From Bacteroides caecimuris (GTDB taxonomy: Bacteria > Bacteroidota > Bacteroidia > Bacteroidales > Bacteroidaceae): a stretch of 64,000 bases of DNA. Below are positions 1 through 8,676 of this stretch, piece after piece. The notes below the pieces were generated by a model. The model was not told the origin of the DNA. It worked only from the letters and a program-made list of their open reading frames with translations, and made no database searches. The DNA lies in NCBI RefSeq assembly GCF_001688725.2, contig NZ_CP015401.2, positions 2,232,001-2,296,000 of the forward strand, written 5' to 3'. How positions within the stretch are numbered: position 1 is the stretch's first letter; each line of letters starts with the position of its first letter. Both the position numbers and the translations under genes were made by a program.

Positions 1-1
1 C

Positions 2-877
2 TTATTTGATTTTCTGCATAATTCTGTCCCAACGGGGTTTCTCCGTAAATTTATCTTCCGAATACCAAATACGGGTAGCCTTACCTACAATGTATTCTTC
101 AGGCAACATCCCCCAGTACCTTGAGTCCTGCGAATTTGCCATATGATCACCGGAAACAAAATAATAGTTCTTTTTAAAGCGATATTGGGTAATCACACTG
201 TCTCCCAATACTATTTGTCCGTCTTTTATACGTAGCCTCTTCTTCTGTTCCCACCCTATCAATTGCCTGTACAAAAGGCAGTTCGTACGGTTCATCATTA
301 CTATCTGACCTTTCTTGGGAATCGGCAAAGGTCCGAACTCGCGGATCGTCCAGCCCAGTTGTTTGTCATAAGGAAATGTACCTACCACAATGCCATGCTG
401 TTCCGGATGCTTCAGATTCGCCAGATATTGCTGGGCATCGTAGTTTCCCAACTGTTCGTCACAACCACGTACTTTATAAAATCCCCCACGAATCTCCAAT
501 GTATCCCCCGGCAAAGCAATACAACGCTTTACGTAATATTGCATTACATCCATCCGGACACTGTCCCAACGATTCATTTGATAAGGGAAATTAAAAACCA
601 GTATATCATTTCTCTGGAAACTCCCCCATCCGGGCATCCGGTGGATAGTGACATCCTCATTATCCAAGGCTGCAAACACATCGAACAGGCGAGCCCCTTT
701 TATCATCTTATTAACTAATATCCGGTCGCCATCCTTCAATGCCGGTTCCATAGAGTCCGAAGGTATCCTGAATGAAGTAAAGCAGAACAGTTGCATCAAG
801 AACAGAATAACCACCATACAGAATATGAAGAAAGCCAGATTCTCCAATATCGCCTGAATTCTCTTTATCATGCTCAT
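2..877 (-). CDS. lepB: Signal peptidase I (S26 family)
   Basis: Membrane-anchored serine protease that removes signal peptides outside the inner membrane. Residues 12-33 form one transmembrane anchor. The SDSMEP motif puts the nucleophile at Ser42, and the YYVKR motif followed by LPGD gives the general base at Lys117. The C-terminal GDHMANSQDSRYWG box is the conserved S26 box E, so the enzyme looks complete and active. The start overlaps the stop of the upstream gene by 4 bases (ATGA), so it is co-transcribed with the GtaA-like and transglutaminase-like genes. Its place at the end of this envelope cluster, away from housekeeping secretion genes, suggests a paralogue dedicated to the cluster; that is inference. 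The stop codon lies at the window edge, so the gene is complete. Confidence 0.93.
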   Translation of the reverse strand: MSMIKRIQAILENLAFFIFCMVVILFLMQLFCFTSFRIPSDSMEPALKDGDRILVNKMIKGARLFDVFAALDNEDVTIHRMPGWGSFQRNDILVFNFPYQMNRWDSVRMDVMQYYVKRCIALPGDTLEIRGGFYKVRGCDEQLGNYDAQQYLANLKHPEQHGIVVGTFPYDKQLGWTIREFGPLPIPKKGQIVMMNRTNCLLYRQLIGWEQKKRLRIKDGQIVLGDSVITQYRFKKNYYFVSGDHMANSQDSRYWGMLPEEYIVGKATRIWYSEDKFTEKPRWDRIMQKIK

Positions 878-2766
878 AAGTTTCCCTTTAATTGAATCAA
901 TTTATAATAAGCTGCCAACCCCAACACACATTTCACACGTTCGTCATTTTCATCCAACAACCCGATGATAGGATATGTCTCTTTCTTCATCTTCTGTTGC
1001 AGATAATCCGCCCACACCTCCAATTGCTCCCAATGCATACCAGCATAATCAAAGTCCTGTTCCGCTTCTACAATAGCAGTTGTCATCATCAGCATATTGG
1101 CAGCCGCTTCTACGGCACAGTTTTCTAATCTCACCTGTTTACTGGCAACAGGATACAAGCCGATATCATACGGCGGGTATTTCTTGCTCCAATGAATATC
1201 TTCACAGTACTCGAATATGGGATCCAACAAACCTCTCATCCAGTCGGTACGATGAAAGAATAACAATGCCGGAAAACTCTTATAAGCTTCTCTGACATTA
1301 CCCAATGTATCGCCCAAACAAAAAAGCTTATTATCCGAAGATGATATAAATCTGTGAGAAGATATAAAATTACGATAAGCAGGAAGCATTTGTTCCGCCA
1401 ATGTCTTATCCCCCGCCTGAAACGCTTTGGTATTCCATCGGTTATCCAAAATATCACATTCCGCCTTAAGTTCCTTATATCTATTTCCTACGGATTTCAT
1501 TAATTCTTTTACCTCCCTTGTCCCATCACTATTCCAAAGAGGAGACAGAGCCTCGCCATCATATTGTAGCACCTGTCCTTCTTCATATCCGACAAGTAAT
1601 ACCCCACTACTATCCTTATCCCTTTCATTTCCCACGTACAGCTTTTGAGACAAGATGGCATGACCATCCATACATGAAAAGGTTGTTTCATCCGCTGCCA
1701 TAGCCAAATACAAGCTGTCGGACTTCACAAAACGCCAATCCTTATCGACCCAACTATCAATTTTCCTCTTGCCAAACATCCATTCCATATCCACGTCGAA
1801 CAAAACCTCCACCGCATGTTCCTTTCCGCTTTCCGTACGAACCTGATAGGTAAGAAAACCGACAGGCCAGCCTGTCAGATCCCACTTTTCCGACAAGGAA
1901 GGTGAGACAAAGTCAACCTGAAGATCCACCTCTCCACATTGGAAAATAAATTGAGTCTGCGTAGCTTGCACATCCATCTTTTTCAGAGTTGCAGGTTTCG
2001 CTTCAGCATACGTTTTATTTTCTATATATAAGCCGAAATCCAACAAAGCAGGACCTCCCGTATTCCGACAATATGCAGCCAAGATATTATTATCTCCATC
2101 AATAATTTGACTAATCGCTTCATCAGTCAAACGCTGGCATTTCGTTTTATATGTATATCTACTCTCTAACAAATATTTTCCATTACAAAAAAGCTTTAGC
2201 CAATCATCGCATACATAACGGACATAAATTTTATGATTCCTCAAAGCGTCTTTATTATCCACCTTGACATGCCTGCGGACATAAATATTTTCCGCTCCCC
2301 ACAAGGTATGCGCCGGATAATACCCTTTTACCGGACCAAACGCTCCTTTCCCTTCACTCCACCAAGAATCGTCATACCTCCTCTGCTCCCATCCTTTTCC
2401 CGGAAACAAGAAAGAATATTTTCCCGTCCACCCGACAGTATCCTCCGAGAGAGGTGCTAAAGGAGATATACGTAAAGAATCACCTCCCATGAAACGATAA
2501 AGTATACCGTCTACACGTAAAATACCAGTTATCGGAAATGCCTCTCCGGTTCTCAACTGCGGATAACTTTTATTTAATGTATCCCCCGTTAATTGGAGAC
2601 TTAAACTAGGGGTAACAGCCAACAGTGTATGTCTGGAAGGAGCAATAACAGACAGATGCGAAATCTTCTCATCCGGACAAGAGCAAGCATATACCAAAGA
2701 AATGATACCTAAGATGATAATCATTCTCCATGCCACGACAAACCTGATATACGTTCTTATTTCCAT
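874..2766 (-). CDS. GtaA-like (glutaminase A family) lipoprotein or exported protein, shortened
   Basis: A 630-residue exported protein with an N-terminal hydrophobic segment (about 10-28) ending in a VYACSC lipobox-like site. The middle has the WDLTGWPVGFL and VEVLFDVDMEW stretches typical of the central domain of fungal and Bacteroides glutaminase A-like proteins (DUF4964/DUF5127/DUF4965). The later part, with DNKLFCLGDTLGNV, a GLLDPIFEY segment, YDIGLYP and ADYLQQK, matches the (alpha/alpha) domain. Unlike typical members it lacks the DDFAGHLAHN-type active-site loop (here GLLDENDERVK) and stops before the usual C-terminal DUF1793 part, so activity is doubtful. It overlaps the transglutaminase gene by 10 bases and lepB by 4, so all three form one operon. 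The function is inferred from family resemblance only. Confidence 0.72.
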   Translation of the reverse strand: MEIRTYIRFVVAWRMIIILGIISLVYACSCPDEKISHLSVIAPSRHTLLAVTPSLSLQLTGDTLNKSYPQLRTGEAFPITGILRVDGILYRFMGGDSLRISPLAPLSEDTVGWTGKYSFLFPGKGWEQRRYDDSWWSEGKGAFGPVKGYYPAHTLWGAENIYVRRHVKVDNKDALRNHKIYVRYVCDDWLKLFCNGKYLLESRYTYKTKCQRLTDEAISQIIDGDNNILAAYCRNTGGPALLDFGLYIENKTYAEAKPATLKKMDVQATQTQFIFQCGEVDLQVDFVSPSLSEKWDLTGWPVGFLTYQVRTESGKEHAVEVLFDVDMEWMFGKRKIDSWVDKDWRFVKSDSLYLAMAADETTFSCMDGHAILSQKLYVGNERDKDSSGVLLVGYEEGQVLQYDGEALSPLWNSDGTREVKELMKSVGNRYKELKAECDILDNRWNTKAFQAGDKTLAEQMLPAYRNFISSHRFISSSDNKLFCLGDTLGNVREAYKSFPALLFFHRTDWMRGLLDPIFEYCEDIHWSKKYPPYDIGLYPVASKQVRLENCAVEAAANMLMMTTAIVEAEQDFDYAGMHWEQLEVWADYLQQKMKKETYPIIGLLDENDERVKCVLGLAAYYKLIQLKGNL

Positions 2767-4778
2767 AGTTGACTCCCGTTTTCATAAATAAAAATTCTCT
2801 CGTCCTTTCCACGAGTATGGTTCCGTAAAAATAACAATGCATTTTCCGGAATATCCCGAAATACTAATGAGTCGGCAGTCGCCTTGATTTTTCCGGCAGA
2901 CTTCCAATCTTTGTCACAATAAAACAGCTCATATACATCACCAGGCCGAACATAATTGTCCCTGTTGCGTGGAGTATAGACTATACGGTCTACTTTTACT
3001 TCTCTTCCTAAATCCAATCCCGCCCATCCACCAGTGGGTTTGGAATAATCAAAAGAAGTCCATGTTTTCCCGTCAAACACATTGGTATATTCATGCGTTC
3101 CGTCATGTTGGTAACATCCGGGAGTACCTATGATTTTCCCTGATAAAGCCACGGTATCATCCTTCTCATAAAAAGCGACTTCTGCAACATTACATGCGCC
3201 TTTGGGAGGACCAAAATATCGTAGATAACGATACCCTTTATCAGACCAACTTTTTACAGTTGTATTCAAACGATTAGGTATGCCCTGTATAATAAACAGT
3301 GTATCTTCATCCGAGAAATCAGAACGATTACTTCCAGTAAAAATCCCCCCTATCATTCTGTTTCTAAAACTATTTTCTTCTTTAAGATTAAACTTAGCAT
3401 ACAAAACCATATCTTGCGTCTTTTTCCCAATAGAATAATAGTGAGGGAAATTAGTTTCTTTATCCAGATAAAAAGGATCAGTCAAAAAACATAGTGTTCC
3501 ATCCTCATAAGTAGCAACTCTCATAACTGAACCATTACGAACATATCGGAAAGCCAGACGACTGGCATCATAGACTGTCCAATCAATCGGAATCCAACGA
3601 TCCCTATTACTAGCACATAAATAAGCAATTCTCCCACTCCTTTCATCCTTATATTGCTTTTCTAAAGGGATAACCAGTTCTTTTTGGTATGAATACGCAT
3701 AATCAGAAGTAACATCTTCAAACTTGGGAATACGCCAAAATGAATACACTTCTTCTCCATACTGTGCCATTTGCTTGTGTAAGTCCCTATTCGCACTAAA
3801 AGTATTTCTGTATATCTTGGCGGCTCCCTCCTTTTGATACAGGGAACATTTGCGAACACGTATTAAATTCTTCATGAAGTCAGAGATATATCCTTCCCCA
3901 TTTTTATCCCAAAGCATTACCCAAAAGTGACCGGCATTGCCATCACCACGTACAGGCAAGTAATCTATCGCGCTAGGAATACCTAAAGCACGGAATAAAT
4001 AGACTGCGAAATCCGTCAACTCTCTGCAACTGCCAGACTGATATTGCACAAATTCAGGTCCTATGTGTCCGAAAGAAAAGGGAGCTATAGAAGTAAAGAA
4101 TGTCTTTTTATCCGGCAATCTCGCCATTAAATACCTGGCTGCCACTAATGGATCTTCTTTATCCAAGGTGTCAGACATCCGCAATGAATCCAGCAATGAA
4201 TTGTATTTCTTATAATATGTCTCACGCCAATAAGCTAACGGTTCATCACCGATTCGATAAGGCAACAAGTATTCGCAAAATATTTCAAATGAGATATTCT
4301 TTCCCCAAGGTTGTTCCTGCCAGACTTTGAATGCCCAATCAATGTTATGGCATAGATAAGCAGAATCTATTTCCATGATATCGCGTTTTTTCTGAGGTTC
4401 TTTCATTGGACCAAAAACTTTTTTGACTGAATCGGCAACTTGTTGCGCTGTTTTACCCTTACGTACTTTTAGCCAAGCATAATAAGACTTATAATTCTCT
4501 AATTGTTCTCCATAGGAATAGGTATAAAAAGGCATATTTTCTATCAGAAAGCAAGCAGCTTTATATTTCAAACTATCAGCAGGATTCTTTTGATAATGAC
4601 AAAGCACCTTTTCCAACTCTTTTCGGTTGTTGTCAGCAGATTGCAAAGCAACTTCGAGAGGAGTTATCGTTTCCTCCCTAAATGCTATCCTGTCTATCAT
4701 TTGCCATCCTAGCCAGACAAGTAGCACCAGAACTATAAGTTGGATATATCGTAAGTGCTTTATCATATTCCTATTCAT
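2757..4778 (-). CDS. Transglutaminase-like membrane protein with discoidin-like C-terminus
   Basis: A 673-residue protein with one transmembrane segment (about 11-27) and the rest periplasmic. The papain-like transglutaminase core is visible: Cys251 in GSCRELTDFAVY, His284 in NAGHFW and Asp291 in LWDKNG. This is the Cys-His-Asp triad used for transamidation or for peptidase-like cleavage. Residues about 555-640 look like an F5/8 (discoidin-type) sugar or protein binding domain, with GGWAGLDLGREVKVDRIVY as its core strand. The start overlaps the stop of the decayed DUF1573 gene (ATGA). Met5 is an alternative start. Two short relics of the same gene lie upstream at 6451-6593 and 9744-9889, showing that the gene was once present in each repeated unit. 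The substrate is unknown. Confidence 0.82.
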   Translation of the reverse strand: MNRNMIKHLRYIQLIVLVLLVWLGWQMIDRIAFREETITPLEVALQSADNNRKELEKVLCHYQKNPADSLKYKAACFLIENMPFYTYSYGEQLENYKSYYAWLKVRKGKTAQQVADSVKKVFGPMKEPQKKRDIMEIDSAYLCHNIDWAFKVWQEQPWGKNISFEIFCEYLLPYRIGDEPLAYWRETYYKKYNSLLDSLRMSDTLDKEDPLVAARYLMARLPDKKTFFTSIAPFSFGHIGPEFVQYQSGSCRELTDFAVYLFRALGIPSAIDYLPVRGDGNAGHFWVMLWDKNGEGYISDFMKNLIRVRKCSLYQKEGAAKIYRNTFSANRDLHKQMAQYGEEVYSFWRIPKFEDVTSDYAYSYQKELVIPLEKQYKDERSGRIAYLCASNRDRWIPIDWTVYDASRLAFRYVRNGSVMRVATYEDGTLCFLTDPFYLDKETNFPHYYSIGKKTQDMVLYAKFNLKEENSFRNRMIGGIFTGSNRSDFSDEDTLFIIQGIPNRLNTTVKSWSDKGYRYLRYFGPPKGACNVAEVAFYEKDDTVALSGKIIGTPGCYQHDGTHEYTNVFDGKTWTSFDYSKPTGGWAGLDLGREVKVDRIVYTPRNRDNYVRPGDVYELFYCDKDWKSAGKIKATADSLVFRDIPENALLFLRNHTRGKDERIFIYENGSQLWK

Positions 4779-4921
4779 TTTGCGTTTCCACTAATTTTCA
4801 AATGAAATAGAGAACCTTCTGCATTCCATTCATTAACAAAACTGGTTATTCTATCTTGTTCTGACTCTTTACCAGACAATAACAATATAGCAATAAATAT
4901 CAAACTAACTAAACGTGTCAT
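4775..4921 (-). pseudogene. Internally deleted DUF1573 lipoprotein gene (48 codons left)
   Basis: A short open frame of 48 codons. It joins a signal-sequence-like N-terminus (MTRLVSLIFIAILLLS) to the C-terminal tail HLKISGNAK, which also ends both intact DUF1573 genes at 6604 and 9909. The thioredoxin-like and DUF1573 domains are missing. It overlaps the preceding relic by TAATG and the transglutaminase start by ATGA, so the operon coupling was kept although the protein was hollowed out. It may still be translated as a tiny secreted peptide, but it is best seen as a deletion relic. Confidence 0.75.
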
Positions 4922-5318
4922 TATTTCAAATAGTATTTCAATATTACAGGATTATCATCTTCTTTTAATGCCTCCATTTTATGAATTTCTTCAGATGACA
5001 TAAGATTGCGATCTACAACTTTACTAACAAAATCCGGCTGACAAATAGAGAGCAAAACATTATCTACTATACCAAAGCAAGGATACATGATAAAAGGTTC
5101 TCCTTCTTTACATAAATAACCTTGTTGGTTCTATAAAATAAAGACGAATCATTCGTTTCGAGAGGAACAAGTTCTATTTTCTCCAAGAAAGACGAAGCAT
5201 CCCGTATAGTCTCATGTACATCAACCGGTATTATTTCGATTTCTTCCGATAGTTTTTTATGACTATCAGAACAAGCGCAAGCAACGATTAATAAAATTAT
5301 TACACTTATTTTTCTCAT
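4921..5318 (-). pseudogene. Internally deleted 6-bladed beta-propeller lipoprotein
   Basis: The 5' part encodes a good lipoprotein signal (MRKISVIILLIVACACS) followed by SSFLEKIELVPLETND, the usual opening of Bacteroides 6-bladed beta-propeller lipoproteins. After YVKKE the frame shifts and stops near 5067. The sequence downstream, read in another frame, continues as EPFIMYPCFGIVDN and ends KYYLK, which looks like the natural C-terminus of such a protein. About 250 residues are missing between the two parts. It is a deletion relic, and its stop overlaps the next start by one base (TAATG). Confidence 0.72.
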
Positions 5319-5383
5319 TATACTTATTCTTTAATATTAGAGATTGTATTGTCTTACATGAGTCGTATGTACTTCCACTGAAT

Positions 5384-6436
5384 CTATTCCCACTGTGGCA
5401 ATGGAAAATGCACAAGAACCGGATCTAAATCACAGACAATAGCATACATTGTTTTCCCATCTTTTGCCACACATATTTGTTTCAACATCTTATCGCTTTT
5501 TATCATCGCAATTTTATCACCATTCCAATTATACACATATATCATATCACCTGAAAATGACGCCAAAGCATTCTGACGGAATTTTTTTCCGGAATACAAT
5601 AGGTACACATAATCTTCCGAGCATGTAGCCCACAAATAAACGAGTGGTGAATCTCTCGAGGCACCCGAATAATCTGTCGGATTATTTCTATACTCATAGT
5701 CCGGATAAGTAACAATAGTTTCCTTTCGCAAATGTAGAGAATCGTTTTCTAATTGATAGAAAGACAGCATATCCGCTGACATAAGATAAGCAACGAATTT
5801 CGTTCTTGAAGGAGAGGACGCTATACCAAACATATAAGCCTGCGAACGAACAATACCGGAAACAGTCTTTTCATCCTTATCCCTATAAGGCCATTCCCCA
5901 AGCGTACTATGCACCTGTCCATTGGAATCCAACACACAATACCTGTATTTTTCATAAATACCAGGAGCTATAAACTTCCCGTTAGCCATAGGATGAACTT
6001 CAAGTGGCAATCCACTGTCTATGCGAAAAGCAGGAGTAAACCGCACAGTGCCTGCGGTTGTTGAATTTGTATAATAAAACTTTTTTCTATTTATATCGTA
6101 AAATGAAAACGAACTTTCATTATGTGATTCTAAAGAAGAAAGTACAGTAAATTCAGATGGACCTTGCCCACGCATAGCAGCCTTTCCTAAATATTTTCCG
6201 GATTTTACATCAAAAAAAAGCAACATGGAATCAGACTTAGCATCCATAACCGCTAAAATTGAGTCTGATAATGCCATCTCTCTTGGGCTTCCTATTATAT
6301 AATTATCCTCACAAATAATAGGTTGGCAGATGATATTCTCCACCCGAATAGTCTCCTGGTTACTTGAGCGACAAGATAATAGAAGAAGTATCAATATTCC
6401 CCCTAATAGTGGCATTTTATTCTTTGTATCTATCAT
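5384..6436 (-). CDS. TolB-like 6-bladed beta-propeller lipoprotein (copy 1)
   Basis: A 350-residue lipoprotein. A basic N-terminus and hydrophobic stretch end at the lipobox LLLLSC, so it should be lipidated by Lgt/LspA and sit on the envelope. Met8 is an alternative start that gives a more usual signal length. The body has the repeated strand pattern of TolB-like / 6-bladed propeller lipoproteins, including a GQGPSEF motif early in the protein that is common in this family. It is nearly the same as the 8677-9729 protein along its whole length, so it is a recent duplicate. Binding partner and function are unknown; such propellers are usual neighbours of NVEALA peptides. Confidence 0.8.
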   Translation of the reverse strand: MIDTKNKMPLLGGILILLLLSCRSSNQETIRVENIICQPIICEDNYIIGSPREMALSDSILAVMDAKSDSMLLFFDVKSGKYLGKAAMRGQGPSEFTVLSSLESHNESSFSFYDINRKKFYYTNSTTAGTVRFTPAFRIDSGLPLEVHPMANGKFIAPGIYEKYRYCVLDSNGQVHSTLGEWPYRDKDEKTVSGIVRSQAYMFGIASSPSRTKFVAYLMSADMLSFYQLENDSLHLRKETIVTYPDYEYRNNPTDYSGASRDSPLVYLWATCSEDYVYLLYSGKKFRQNALASFSGDMIYVYNWNGDKIAMIKSDKMLKQICVAKDGKTMYAIVCDLDPVLVHFPLPQWE

Positions 6437-6450
6437 ATCTATATCAATTT

Positions 6451-6593
6451 TTAAGCTAACGGTTCATCATCAATTCGGTAAGGTAACAAGTATTCACAAA
6501 ATGTTTCGAATGAAATGCTATCCTCCTATCATTTGCCATCCTAGCCAGACAAGTAGCACCAAAACGATAACCCAAATGCTTCATCAAACTTCT
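6451..6593 (-). pseudogene. Relic of transglutaminase-like gene (1)
   Basis: The minus strand contains two joined pieces of the transglutaminase gene at 2757-4778. The first is the 5' end, with the MKHL start and the codons of WQMIDR in a shifted frame. The second, after a large internal deletion, encodes ISFETFCEYLLPYR followed by DDEPLA and a stop, matching residues about 161-182 of the intact protein. Its position just downstream of a DUF1573 gene matches the position of the intact transglutaminase gene relative to the decayed DUF1573 gene at 4775. Confidence 0.75.
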
Positions 6594-6603
6594 TGTTATT
6601 TAC

Positions 6604-7473
6604 TCATTTCGCGGTTCCACTAATTTTCAAATGAAATGGAGAATCTTCTGCATTACAATACACGGTAATCGTTTTATTGAAATGTTCAGGTCGTTCTGCC
6701 TTATATTTCACCTTCACTTTCAAATTTCCACTTGGTTGAATAGGTTCTTTAGAATATTCCACTGTAGTACAGCCACAAGAAGTATAAATTTCTTCTACAA
6801 CAAACGGATTATCACCTGAATTAGTAAATGAAAATTCAACTAGTTGCTCTTGCTTCCAATCAAAAATCCCCATATTCAATTGGGAGGTAGATAAAACAGC
6901 CGTTGTAAGTAATTTATCATCAACCTTTGCTGAATGACTCTTTCCTGTAATAATAGCTAGATAAAGCTCTCTTATCTTGGGATTATGAACGGGATTGCCA
7001 ATAGCAACCACTTTATTTTTTTTATTCAATAAAAATGTCTGAAACATCATTTCAGTTGGAATATGATTTAATATATTCAACGAATCTTGTTCATCTATAC
7101 AAACTGGATATTTAAAACGGTCAGTTACTAAGATGTTAGATATTTCTGTTTTATTTTTAGGAAAAAAGAAGAATAGAAATTGAACTGAATTAGAAGCCAA
7201 TGAATCAACTTGCGACATAAAGCTTTTCCATGCAGGTAAACGCAATTTACAACTCGTACAACCTACTGAATCAACATAAACTACAACTTTATATTGACTC
7301 TGGCTTGAAACAGAATAGTCTACAGAATCCTTCCCGTTAATGGTAAAATAAAGTTCTGAAGGAAATATTAATTCTTTAGAGTTCCAATTTTGCAATACAT
7401 TTAGGGCATGTTCTCGTTTATTATCTTTACATGACACTAAAAATAATAGTAAGATGGCAATTATATATTTCAT
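6604..7473 (-). CDS. Thioredoxin-like / DUF1573 lipoprotein (copy 1)
   Basis: A 289-residue protein with lipobox LFLVSC (Cys15). The first half is thioredoxin-like: a VVYVDSVGCTSCKLRLP segment carries a CxxC pair at Cys72 and Cys75. The last 90 residues form a DUF1573 (immunoglobulin-like) domain with the conserved SCGCTTVEYSKEPI core. This architecture suggests a redox or folding role at the outer face of the inner membrane or in the periplasm, perhaps on cysteine-rich cluster products; that is inference. A second, diverged copy lies at 9909-10790 and an internally deleted copy at 4775-4921; all three end with nearly the same tail. Confidence 0.82.
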   Translation of the reverse strand: MKYIIAILLLFLVSCKDNKREHALNVLQNWNSKELIFPSELYFTINGKDSVDYSVSSQSQYKVVVYVDSVGCTSCKLRLPAWKSFMSQVDSLASNSVQFLFFFFPKNKTEISNILVTDRFKYPVCIDEQDSLNILNHIPTEMMFQTFLLNKKNKVVAIGNPVHNPKIRELYLAIITGKSHSAKVDDKLLTTAVLSTSQLNMGIFDWKQEQLVEFSFTNSGDNPFVVEEIYTSCGCTTVEYSKEPIQPSGNLKVKVKYKAERPEHFNKTITVYCNAEDSPFHLKISGTAK

Positions 7474-7495
7474 ATTCTTAAAGAAACCATTAAAA

Positions 7496-7570
7496 TTATT
7501 TTTTCAACAACACCGAAGTTTCAGGAAATTCACCAAGGAACTTATACCAATCAGGTTCATATTTTATTTA
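7496..7570 (-). pseudogene. C-terminal fragment of an unidentified gene
   Basis: Between the DUF1573 gene and the next propeller gene, the minus strand holds an open tail reading KYEPDWYKFLGEFPE and ending in a stop at 7496. It has no start codon. It looks like the last two dozen codons of a deleted gene; I cannot name the family. It fits the general decay of the repeated units here. Confidence 0.45.
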
Positions 7571-7598
7571 CGATTTAAAGATAATAATCAAAACGCTA

Positions 7599-8618
7599 CT
7601 AAATAAGACCACTTAAATCCAAATAAGCAAATTGCATATCATCATCTAAACTCATTATGATTCGGTTATTCTTTTCATCATAACAAAAATTTAATATTTG
7701 ACATTTAGTTTCTATAGTCTGAATGTAATTACCATTCATATCAAAAACTAAAAATTTAGTCGGACGATCTACTTTCATTCCACCAGAGCCACTATTATAA
7801 AAAGTCTCCTTACCTGAATAAAGCGCAACTATTTTATCTTTACAATAGGCTACTCCACCATAAAAACTAACTCTATTTGTTGATTTATCCCATTCCGGAC
7901 CGTATATATTGTATCTTAAATTTCCGTTGAGATCACAAATCGTCATTAAATCATGATACAAATAGCATTCTACATAGCATCCACCCTTTATTGATAAATC
8001 AAAATCAACACGTTTCTTCTTTATATCAGGATGTTCATAAAGCATATTATCCATTTCTCCGGTTTTCATATTCCATTTAGTTATATTTTCATTATAACCT
8101 GAATTTCCTGTTGGTTTTATTATTAAAGCAAGATATAAAGAATCATTTATAGATTTATATTTATTAGGAAATGATCTTTCTGCCATTTTCGCTTTTACGG
8201 TTGGCTTATACAATGAATCTGAAAGAATACAATCTATATCATAAGCAAATATCTTTTGTTTACCATGATCCGATATACAAAATATGTGACTCATTCCATC
8301 TGTTCCAATATATCCCATATTAGTTATTTCATCAGGACCTTCACCTCTACTCAGTACACTTGTCAAATAGCTAAAATCATTCTTATTAAATATATGAATC
8401 AAATTATCTTGTGATTTAACATCACCTATTATTAAATACTCACCGACTATACATAATGGGCTTATTGGACCTATTAAAACATCATTAATTGCAATTTCTT
8501 TCACTCTATCTTGAACATCCAAAATATTTGCACGTTTATTTTGATATACTTCAGTCTTTGAATTTTGTGCACAACTCCAACAAACAGTTAGAAGCAAAAT
8601 GTATAAAATTTCCCTCAT
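7599..8618 (-). CDS. 6-bladed beta-propeller lipoprotein
   Basis: A 339-residue lipoprotein with signal MREILYILLLTVCWSC (Cys16 lipidated). It has blade-like repeats with hydrophobic strands, a RGEGPDEI motif equivalent to the RGQGPSEF motif of its neighbours, and VFDMNGNYI / LDLSG turns typical of this family. It is clearly diverged from the 350-residue pair at 5384 and 8677, so it is an older paralogue or a separate member of the unit. It ends 58 bases before the duplicated unit that starts at 8677. Function unknown; expected on the cell surface or periplasmic face. Confidence 0.78.
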   Translation of the reverse strand: MREILYILLLTVCWSCAQNSKTEVYQNKRANILDVQDRVKEIAINDVLIGPISPLCIVGEYLIIGDVKSQDNLIHIFNKNDFSYLTSVLSRGEGPDEITNMGYIGTDGMSHIFCISDHGKQKIFAYDIDCILSDSLYKPTVKAKMAERSFPNKYKSINDSLYLALIIKPTGNSGYNENITKWNMKTGEMDNMLYEHPDIKKKRVDFDLSIKGGCYVECYLYHDLMTICDLNGNLRYNIYGPEWDKSTNRVSFYGGVAYCKDKIVALYSGKETFYNSGSGGMKVDRPTKFLVFDMNGNYIQTIETKCQILNFCYDEKNNRIIMSLDDDMQFAYLDLSGLI

Positions 8619-8676
8619 AATATAACCTTTGGATTAATATTTATAAATTTCATTGCCCTCTTCGACATTAATTTAG

